From positions 1 to 39,212 of the forward strand of contig JACRAM010000110.1 in assembly GCA_016213405.1 (NCBI GenBank): a stretch of 39,212 bases of DNA, written 5' to 3'. How positions within the stretch are numbered: position 1 is the first letter of the stretch; each line of letters starts with the position of its first letter. The position numbers and the translations under genes are program-made. Below the pieces are notes generated by a model. The model was not told where the DNA came from. It did not search any database and was given only the letters and a program-made list of their open reading frames with translations. The DNA comes from Bacteroidota bacterium. Lineage in GTDB: Bacteria > Bacteroidota > Bacteroidia > Palsa-948. Shown here one piece after another: positions 16,499 to 22,485 of the stretch.

Positions 16499-17311
16499 AT
16501 GCCAAACAACTTACTCAAAGGAAAACGCGGAATTATTACGGGTGCGCTTGATTCAAATTCCATAGCATGGAAAGTGGCTGAACGTTCTTTTCAGCAAGGA
16601 GCAATATTTACGCTTACCAACGCGCCTGTAGCCATGCGCATGGGAGAAATTCAAAAATTGGCAGATGCAACTAAATCAGAAATCATTCCTGCAGACGCAA
16701 CCTCCATAGAGGATTTAACCCTATTGTTTCAACGATCTCAGGAAATTCTTGGTGGTAAGATTGATTTCGTTTTGCATTCCATTGGCATGTCGCCCAACGT
16801 GAGAAAGAATATCCCTTACACGGAACTCAATTATGAATTCTATCATAAGTCCATTGATATTTCGGCTATGTCTTTTCACAAAATGCTGAACGTTGCCATG
16901 AAGCTGGATTCGCTCAGTGAAGGCGCAAGCGTGGTTGCATTAACCTATATAGCAGCACAAAAAACATTTCCTTTTTATAATGACATGGCGGAAGCAAAAG
17001 CAATGCTGGAGTCCATCGCGAGAAGTTTCGGCTATCATTACGGGAAGAAAAATAAAGTAAGAGTGAACACTGTTTCACAATCACCGACAAAAACAACCGC
17101 TGGTGCAGGCATAAAAGGGTTTGAAGATTTTTACAGCTATGCAAATGCGATTTCTCCTATTGGAAATGCCAGTTCTGAATCCTGCGCGGATGTATGCATT
17201 GCCCTGTTCTCTGATTTGACAAGAATGATTACCATGCAGAATATTTATAATGATGGCGGATACTCAAATACAGGCGTAAGCACAGAAGTGATGGAAAAGT
17301 TTATGGAATAA
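16499..17311 (+). CDS. fabI: Enoyl-[acyl-carrier-protein] reductase (NADH) FabI
   Basis: 270 residues, a short-chain dehydrogenase of the FabI branch. The nucleotide-binding start is RGIITGALDSNSIAWKVAE, then DFVLHSIGMSPNVRKNIPYT. The active-site pair is Tyr-x6-Lys in YNDMAEAK, which distinguishes FabI from classical Tyr-x3-Lys members. VRVNTVSQSPTKTTAGAGI and the C-terminal MITMQNIYNDGGYSNTGVS are typical. It reduces the trans-2 double bond in the last step of each fatty acid elongation cycle in the cytoplasm. Confidence 0.95.
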   Translation: MPNNLLKGKRGIITGALDSNSIAWKVAERSFQQGAIFTLTNAPVAMRMGEIQKLADATKSEIIPADATSIEDLTLLFQRSQEILGGKIDFVLHSIGMSPNVRKNIPYTELNYEFYHKSIDISAMSFHKMLNVAMKLDSLSEGASVVALTYIAAQKTFPFYNDMAEAKAMLESIARSFGYHYGKKNKVRVNTVSQSPTKTTAGAGIKGFEDFYSYANAISPIGNASSESCADVCIALFSDLTRMITMQNIYNDGGYSNTGVSTEVMEKFME

Positions 17312-17325
17312 TTATATTTTTTTTG

Positions 17326-17988
17326 ATGAAGAGGACAGCCGGCATACTTTTAATAATTATTTGTTTTTTCATTTTAACAGGATACGCTCAGGTTAAACCC
17401 AAGCTTAGAAAATCCATTCGTGCCGAATTTCAATTACCCAAAGCAACATCCAATCCTGCTTTTAAAAAAACTTTTTCGGGAGTGTTTAATACAGGACTAT
17501 CCATGAACTTCGGAGGCAAGCATTTTAATGCTGGAGGATTTTATTCCTTTACACAGTATCAGATTTTTCCAAAGTTTTTTGAAGATCCGCACAGCATTCT
17601 CGCTAATCACACGGCTGGAATCAAACTTACCTACGACCTTTTCACGTCAACACGCAGCGGAATATTTTCTCCGTTTATTGCTCCCGGCTATAGTTTCATG
17701 AGTTACACACGCATCAAATGCAAAAACAATATGCCTTACAACACCCATCCGTCCGCGCTGAGTATGAACACTGGCATGTGCTATACTATTATGATGGATG
17801 AATGGATTGGCGCGGGGTTCATCATCGGCTACAACATGATTGACCATGTTTTTCGTCCTGAAAATATTTGCCTTGATGAATGGGGACTGAACTATGACGA
17901 GAGCGATAAAAAAGGTTCGCTTCAGAATATTTTTTTCGGCTTCAGCGTGTATTTTGATCTTGCCTGGAAACCGGAAACAGCAGAATAA
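17326..17988 (+). CDS. Exported outer-membrane-type protein of unknown function
   Basis: 220 residues from ATG 17326 (a TTG codon directly before it is unlikely to be used). A signal peptide with core [11 protein letters not shown] is cut near GYAQ. The mature part shows alternating aromatic/polar strands ([60 protein letters not shown]), consistent with a small beta-barrel. No family is recognised. It follows fabI by 14 nt and may be co-transcribed with it. Confidence 0.7.
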   Translation: MKRTAGILLIIICFFILTGYAQVKPKLRKSIRAEFQLPKATSNPAFKKTFSGVFNTGLSMNFGGKHFNAGGFYSFTQYQIFPKFFEDPHSILANHTAGIKLTYDLFTSTRSGIFSPFIAPGYSFMSYTRIKCKNNMPYNTHPSALSMNTGMCYTIMMDEWIGAGFIIGYNMIDHVFRPENICLDEWGLNYDESDKKGSLQNIFFGFSVYFDLAWKPETAE

Positions 17989-18000
17989 TTTTTCAACAGT

Positions 18001-18078
<78 letters not shown>

Positions 18079-18122
18079 AATTAATTGAAACTAAAGAAAT
18101 AAATTTTAATAAAGATAAAATG

Positions 18123-18204
18123 TACCCGGGACTGGACTTGAACCAGCACACCTTGCGGCATACGCCCCTCAAACGTACGTGTCTACCAATTCCACCACCC
18201 GGGC
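18123..18204 (-). tRNA. tRNA-Leu (anticodon GAG)
   Basis: An 82-nt class II tRNA on the minus strand: acceptor GCCCGGG/CCCGGGT, D arm GTGGAATTGGTAGACAC, anticodon arm TACGT-TTGAGGG-GCGTA (anticodon GAG), long variable arm (TGCCGCAAGGTG) and T arm GCTGGTTCAAGTCCAGT. It lies 44 nt from tRNA-Pro on the same strand and is likely co-transcribed with it. Confidence 0.95.
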
Positions 18205-18274
18205 AAAAAAATTATTAAGAACACAAATTGGGAGGCAAAAGTAAGGATTTCTGAATAGGATGGAGAGAAAATTA

Positions 18275-19840
18275 TCAATGGAAAATATCCTGCATCACAA
18301 GCGGGCGCTCATTTTCTCTCCATATAAAATTTTTAAGTTTGAATTCGTCAGGTATGTAATCGCTCATAGGGAAAAGTGTGGCATCTGGTTTTTTTAGAAA
18401 AGTGATATTATCAACTGCGTTTTCTTTCAGATAGATTATCAGGTCGCTGCATTCTGCTTTGTTCACACCAATCATCTTTTCTTTGTCCTTGGCAAAATAA
18501 ATTGTCTGCCCGTTTCCTTCCACATAAATTTTTACGAGATTGTTATCCTTGAAATAACCTGTCATCTGCTTTCCCTTTATCTGATTGTACATGGCAGAAT
18601 CTTTTTTCGCTAAACTATCGGGAAGCAGTGTGTGCGATGACGTATCAACTTTTGAAATTATCATTGACAACTTTTCAAGGAACATATTTTTGATTTCTCC
18701 GTTACTCATTTTTATATTTATTTTTTCGGCAGTCAGCTGATTGGCTTCTGACCAGAGAACGGGAGCTTTGAAAAGTTTCATCAGAGAATCTCGGTCGGAA
18801 TAGGTGAGTGAATCACATTTTCCCTGCAAGTCATCTTTAAAAAATTTGACATGATGATAGGCAACTACTTTTCTCCACGATTGAGAAGTGTCTTTTTCAT
18901 GTTTGGCATTCAGGGCATATTCAGTGATGGCGCACAGCGTATCAGAATGAAGAAAGAGCGTATCGTCTTCATAAAATTGTTTCAGCAAAGCATTTTTTGT
19001 GATGATTGATTTTTCAGTTTCCTCGTTATGAATGGCATAATCACCGGCAATAATTATTCTTTCCGAAGTATCAATGATGCTCACATTCCTGAATGCCTGC
19101 CCTATGCCTTTGTTCCGGTCATAGGCAATGCTGTCGCCTTTGAGTTTTTGGTTTTTAGAAATGAGGTAAGAGTTTTTGCTGAACTGCGAAGTGTTTTTCT
19201 CTGTATCGTACCAACCGTTTTCGCAATAAATAAAATTCTGATCGCTTTTTATTATTGTAGGACCATAGAAATAAGAAACTTTTGAACCCGTGTTGTAAAG
19301 CAGCGTATCGCTGTTCATCACGTATTCAGGATTGGTGAGCACCACATTCTGCTTGAAGGAAAATGATTTGGTATCGGCATGATAATATCCTTTCTGGCTG
19401 GTGAGCGTATTCTGCTTGCTCACGATGGTTCCTCCGCTGGTGTAAGTGGCAACGGAAGAATGCATGTCATAAAATAATTGTTCGGTGGTGAGCGTCATTT
19501 CTTTATCGCTGAGGCGAATGTTTTTCTGAACTTCAGCCATGCGCGTGTTGCCATCATACTTCAGCAATTGCCCGAATAAATTCAGCGTATCTCCCTGCTG
19601 AATATGAATGTTGCTGAATGCGTCTATTTTATTATTGGGGTAGAGGTAAGCGCTGTCGCACGACATTAAAACCCCTTCGTGCCTGAACTGCACATTTCCA
19701 ATCAGCCGTTTCACATCCTTGCCGAGTTTCTCATCAAACTCGAGCGAGTTGGCGTGGAGGAGTTCTACCTTTTTGGTTTGGGAAAAAGACAATACAGAAT
19801 ACAGAATGAAGAATAAAGAATAAAGAAAACTACTTTTCAT
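18275..19840 (-). CDS. OstA-like (LptA/LptD N-domain family) LPS-transport-related protein
   Basis: 521 residues from ATG 19840; a TTG three codons earlier overlaps the promoter box. The signal peptide is cut near LSFSQ. The mature protein is a long chain of OstA-type beta-jellyroll repeats: VELLHANSLEFDEKLGKDVK, LIGNVQFRHEGVLMSCDSAY, LYPNNKIDAFSNIHIQQGDT, and later KLKGDSIAYDRNKGIGQAFR. In the family this fold makes the periplasmic bridge (LptA) or the N-domain of LptD that carries LPS to the outer membrane. The length suggests a Bacteroidota LptA variant with several repeats. The hydrophobic core of the signal peptide is encoded by a tandem repeat (19788-19829) that also occurs after gyrA. 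Confidence 0.85.
   Translation of the reverse strand: MKSSFLYSLFFILYSVLSFSQTKKVELLHANSLEFDEKLGKDVKRLIGNVQFRHEGVLMSCDSAYLYPNNKIDAFSNIHIQQGDTLNLFGQLLKYDGNTRMAEVQKNIRLSDKEMTLTTEQLFYDMHSSVATYTSGGTIVSKQNTLTSQKGYYHADTKSFSFKQNVVLTNPEYVMNSDTLLYNTGSKVSYFYGPTIIKSDQNFIYCENGWYDTEKNTSQFSKNSYLISKNQKLKGDSIAYDRNKGIGQAFRNVSIIDTSERIIIAGDYAIHNEETEKSIITKNALLKQFYEDDTLFLHSDTLCAITEYALNAKHEKDTSQSWRKVVAYHHVKFFKDDLQGKCDSLTYSDRDSLMKLFKAPVLWSEANQLTAEKINIKMSNGEIKNMFLEKLSMIISKVDTSSHTLLPDSLAKKDSAMYNQIKGKQMTGYFKDNNLVKIYVEGNGQTIYFAKDKEKMIGVNKAECSDLIIYLKENAVDNITFLKKPDATLFPMSDYIPDEFKLKNFIWRENERPLVMQDIFH
19788..19829. repeat. Tandem-type dispersed repeat encoding the OstA signal peptide core
   Basis: The plus strand reads as short iterations of AATACAGAAT, GAAGAATAA and AGAATAAAG. 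A related copy lies at 39000-39023 between genes (GAATACTGAATAAAGAATAA). On the minus strand this copy encodes the hydrophobic core of the OstA signal peptide (FLYSLFFILYSVLS). Confidence 0.6.
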
Positions 19841-19846
19841 ATTGCG

Positions 19847-19854
19847 CAAAGATA
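19847..19854 (-). promoter_or_regulatory. Bacteroidota -7 box TATCTTTG directly at the OstA gene start
   Basis: Exact TAnnTTTG match on the minus strand, ending 6 nt before the ATG at 19840. A start site 5-7 nt downstream would make the mRNA leaderless or nearly so. Confidence 0.45.
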
Positions 19855-19871
19855 GGGAACAAAATTAAAAA

Positions 19872-19950
19872 CTATCATTCCGACCTGTTCCGTATTTATC
19901 GGGAGTAAAGCGAGGAATCTCGCAGTAGGAGATTTCTCCTTTCAGTCGAA
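19872..19950. repeat. Intergenic repeat of the 'CATTCCGA...GCGAGGAATCT' type
   Basis: TATCATTCCGACC and AGCGAGGAATCTCGCAG resemble a widespread dispersed intergenic repeat. GGAGATTTCTCC forms a small hairpin. It lies between the OstA start and the terminator of the next gene. Confidence 0.5.
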
Positions 19951-19955
19951 TTGGC

Positions 19956-19999
19956 AAAAAAAAATCCCGGATACTGTGCTTCTCCGGGATTTTTTTTTT
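19956..19999 (-). terminator. Strong terminator of the 124-residue coiled-coil gene
   Basis: AATCCCGGA pairs with TCCGGGATT around 11 nt, with A and T runs on both sides, so it could act in either direction. It lies 5-48 nt behind the stop of the minus-strand gene at 20004. Confidence 0.85.
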
Positions 20000-20003
20000 C
20001 GGA

Positions 20004-20378
20004 TTAAGTTTTCGGTTTCCTGACCGGACGCCTGCGCTCGCTTGTGCGAGTGCCGCCCAGCATCTCCACCTCACTTGAATCGCGCCCAAACTCCGATACG
20101 GCACCTTTGAGAACTTCAGCAAACATTGCTTTCAGTTTCTCTTCGGCAGCCAGCACTTCGTTGAGCGCTTTATCCGATGCATCCAACTCCTTATTATAAG
20201 TTCCATTCAGCTTTTCGCATTTGGTAATTTGCTCCTCCATTTCTTTCTGCGTAATGGGGCGGTCTTTACCGCCATAATCCACTGTGCGCGATACCATCTC
20301 ATCAATCTTCTGCATTGCCGACAGGCGAACTTCTGACTTGCTTACAATTATGGGTTGTTTTCTTTTTCTTTTTGCCAT
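20004..20378 (-). CDS. Small basic coiled-coil protein of unknown function
   Basis: 124 residues from ATG 20378. A perfect Shine-Dalgarno AAAAGGAGGT at 20396-20387, 8 nt from the ATG, fixes this start. The N-terminus is very basic (MAKRKRKQPIIVSKSEV). The middle is helical and charged (ITQKEMEEQITKCEKLNGTY, KALNEVLAAEEKLKAMFAEV). The end has the pattern FGRDSSEVEMLGGTRTSERR followed by basic residues. I recall the 'YGKDSxEYxxxGGTRxSE' ending from short uncharacterised proteins in Cyanobacteria and Bacteroidota. No function is assigned to them as far as I know. The strong SD and own terminator mark it as an independent unit, unlike its neighbours. Confidence 0.8.
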   Translation of the reverse strand: MAKRKRKQPIIVSKSEVRLSAMQKIDEMVSRTVDYGGKDRPITQKEMEEQITKCEKLNGTYNKELDASDKALNEVLAAEEKLKAMFAEVLKGAVSEFGRDSSEVEMLGGTRTSERRRPVRKPKT

Positions 20379-20386
20379 GATTAAAT

Positions 20387-20396
20387 ACCTCCTTTT
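20387..20396 (-). promoter_or_regulatory. Perfect Shine-Dalgarno site (unusual for this genome)
   Basis: AAAAGGAGGT on the minus strand, 8 nt before ATG 20378. Other genes in the window have A-rich leaders without an SD. The site decides the ATG over the TTG at 20399. Confidence 0.85.
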
Positions 20397-20464
20397 CAAA
20401 TGTTATAACGCAAGCATTGTGCCATATTGTATATGAGAAATGTTAAAAGATGTTAACAGGTTTG

Positions 20465-20677
20465 TTGCTTTTGCTTACGCGATAGTTAATGTTGTATAAA
20501 CAACCTTAAAAATTGAACGAATAACATTTGAAGCTGAACGAACAACATTTTATTTTAAATGAACGATATTTAAAATTGAATGAATTACTTTTAAAGATGA
20601 ATGAATAACATTTAATGCTGAATGAGCAACACTTAATGTTATATGAACAACATTTAATGTTGGATAAGCAAAAGCAA
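20465..20677. repeat. 13-bp perfect inverted repeat bracketing the 21-nt array
   Basis: TTGCTTTTGCTTA at 20465-20477 is the exact reverse complement of TAAGCAAAAGCAA at 20665-20677. The second copy lies inside the last array unit. Confidence 0.6.
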
Positions 20678-20722
20678 ATGTTCACCCAAGCATTTTTGAG
20701 TTTGGACGATGGAATTCAATAA
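20489..20722 (+). pseudogene. Possible decayed heptad-repeat coding region
   Basis: From ATG 20489 one frame runs through the whole 21-nt array to TAA 20720-20722. It reads as leucine-spaced heptads (LNEQHFI, LNERYLK, LNELLLK, LNEQHLM, LYEQHLM, then LDKQKQMFTQAFLSLDDGIQ). It is broken by TAA codons at 20507, 20522 and 20606; the last two sit where the repeat pattern predicts CAA (Gln). The last intact piece, ATG 20615 to 20722, is 35 codons. It could be a dead coiled-coil gene or a non-coding minisatellite whose unit happens to be a multiple of three. No homologue is recognised. Confidence 0.35.
20491..20679 (+). repeat. Degenerate 21-nt tandem array, about nine units
   Basis: Units resemble GCTGAATGAACAACATTTAAT. 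The last four (20596, 20617, 20638, 20659) are exactly 21 nt; earlier ones vary from 18 to 24 nt. The total length keeps one frame, in which the units read as L-N-E-Q-H-L-K/M. Stops in this frame occur where GAACAA has become GAATAA. Confidence 0.8.
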
Positions 20723-20802
20723 CTCATCTAAAAGTTTGTTAAAAACAGTTACAAATTCATGTTATGAATTACCTTTCACAAATTAATAGATACAATCTAA
20801 AA

Positions 20803-20963
20803 GGGGTGTACGACAAAATGCACCTATCTCAATTCCTCTGCGGTTCTCTGCGTAAATCTCCGCGCTCTCTGCGGTTACTGTATTTTTTAACATCCTTTAC
20901 CGCAGAGTTCGCAAAGAAACAGCCCGCAGAGAACGCTGAGAAGTGCAAAATTGTCGTACATCC
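20803..20963. mobile_element. 161-bp inverted-repeat (MITE-like) element with 8-bp direct repeats
   Basis: The ends are imperfect 21-nt inverted repeats: GTGTACGACAAAATGCAC at the left (20806-20823) against GTGCAAAATTGTCGTACATC at the right (20943-20962). Inside are opposed CTCTGCGGTTCTCTGCG-type and CCGCAGAGAACGCTGAG-type arms. ATCTAAAA flanks both sides (20795-20802 and 20964-20971), as expected of a target-site duplication, although the same word occurs a third time at 20726-20733. No transposase is present. The frame that crosses it is not a gene. Confidence 0.55.
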
Positions 20964-21123
20964 ATCTAAAAGTTAGCAGAAATGCTAAAAAAGAAAAGAC
21001 AGTACCTTTGACAGCTACTTTGTATCTTTACAGTAATTCAAATCCAATGAAAAACCTTTTGTTCATGCTATGGCGACAAATTACATCACTACACATATTG
21101 AATAACAAATAAACTAGCATAGA

Positions 21124-22485
21124 ATGAAAAAGAAATTTATTTTGCTGACTTCTACACTCATTTTTATTAGTGTAAATATAAATGCTCAGTGGGCACTTGT
21201 TGGTTCTGCTGGTTTTTCCGCAGGTCAGACATATTTTAATTCCATAGCAATTGACGGTAATGGCACTCCTTATGTAGTTTATCAGGATTTTGGAAATTCA
21301 TGGAATGCAACTGTTATGAAGTATAATGGGACAAATTGGGTAAATGTTGGTTCTCCTGGATTTTCTACAGATACTGTATTTTATACTGATATAGCTATTA
21401 ACAATAATAATGAACCTTTCGTGGTATATCAGGATTTTGGAAATTCATATAGAGCCACTGTAAAAAAATTTGATGGGACAAATTGGGTGAATGTTGGTTC
21501 TGCCGGGTTTTCAGCGGGAGCAGCATTTTATAATTCAATAGCAATGGACACAAACGGAACTCCTTATGTCGCATATCAAGATGGTGGAAATTCGTGGAAA
21601 GCTACGGTAATGAAGTTTGACGGTACAAATTGGGTAAATGTTGGTTCTCCCGGGTTTTCTCCTGACCAAGTTGTAGACGGACCCAAAATAAAGATTAGTA
21701 ATAATGGTACACCATTCGTGGTTTATCAAGACCCAGGCATCTCAAGAAAAGCGACAGTTATGAAATTCGATGGTACAAACTGGACTATTGTCGGTTTACA
21801 AGGTTTTTCTGCCGATACAGCATATAATCCATCAATTGCAATAGACAGTAATAATACTCCTTTTGTAGTTTATGGAGATTATTCCATTTCCGGAAAAGCA
21901 ACAGTTATGAAATTTGACGGTATGAATTGGGTTACTGTGGGTGCGGCAGGGTTCTCTGCTGGTTATGCCCTAAGTACATCTATCGCCATTGACAATAACG
22001 GAACTCCACTTGTAGTTTATTCAGATTATGGAAATAACTACAAAGCAACAGCAATGAAGTTTAACGGAACTAATTGGATTAATGTTGGTAATGCAGGATT
22101 TTCAGCAGGAGGAGTAGTTTATACTTGCATAAAAATTGATGACAACGGAACCCCTTACGTTGTTTACCAAGACGGAGCACATTCAGGCAAAGCCACAGTC
22201 ATGAAGTTTATAGGTTCTAATGGTATTCTAAATACCTTGATAGAGATAGGTATTGACATTTATCCCAATCCCTTCTCCACACAAACAACTTTGCAAACAG
22301 ACAATCTTTTACACAACGCAACTCTCACAGTTTACAATTGTTTCGGGCAGGAAGTAAAGTCATTAGTCATTAGTCATTCGCCATTCGTCATTGAGCGAGG
22401 CAATCTTCCAAGCGGACTGTATTTCATTCGGCTGACAGAAGAAAATAAAACCTATGCAAAAGAGAAATTAATAATAACGGACTGA
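21124..22485 (+). CDS. Seven-repeat beta-propeller T9SS cargo protein
   Basis: 453 residues. A signal peptide (cut near NINAQ, residue 22) is followed by seven very regular ~49-residue repeats, each with W-V-N-V-G-S-x-GFS, a SIAIDxNGTPYVVYQD strand and KATVMKFDGTN. Seven equal units predict a closed seven-bladed propeller. The last ~80 residues are a T9SS type A sorting domain (IDIYPNPFSTQTTLQ, TVYNCFGQEVKSL, SGLYFIRLTEENKTYAKEK). Between its strands the peptide VISHSPFVIE is encoded by a short tandem repeat (22358-22392), an in-frame repeat insertion. The stop abuts the stop of the convergent DPP-IV gene with no gap. Likely a secreted or surface-bound binding protein; ligand unknown. Confidence 0.9.
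   Translation: MKKKFILLTSTLIFISVNINAQWALVGSAGFSAGQTYFNSIAIDGNGTPYVVYQDFGNSWNATVMKYNGTNWVNVGSPGFSTDTVFYTDIAINNNNEPFVVYQDFGNSYRATVKKFDGTNWVNVGSAGFSAGAAFYNSIAMDTNGTPYVAYQDGGNSWKATVMKFDGTNWVNVGSPGFSPDQVVDGPKIKISNNGTPFVVYQDPGISRKATVMKFDGTNWTIVGLQGFSADTAYNPSIAIDSNNTPFVVYGDYSISGKATVMKFDGMNWVTVGAAGFSAGYALSTSIAIDNNGTPLVVYSDYGNNYKATAMKFNGTNWINVGNAGFSAGGVVYTCIKIDDNGTPYVVYQDGAHSGKATVMKFIGSNGILNTLIEIGIDIYPNPFSTQTTLQTDNLLHNATLTVYNCFGQEVKSLVISHSPFVIERGNLPSGLYFIRLTEENKTYAKEKLIITD
22358..22392. repeat. Tandem 'AGTCATT' repeat inside a T9SS sorting domain
   Basis: Iterations of AGTCATT or CGTCATT (about four copies, plus CGCCATT) are read in frame as LVISHSPFVIE. The repeat sits in the loop between two conserved strands of the sorting domain (FGQEVKS and SGLYFIRL). 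Confidence 0.65.

Noticed and set aside
20491-20679. CRISPR array
   Set aside because: The 21-nt units are contiguous and degenerate, with no unique spacers and no cas genes nearby.
20764-20976. 70-codon open frame in the gene-poor region
   Set aside because: It is simply a read-through of the inverted-repeat element (20803-20963) and has no start signal or protein-like composition.
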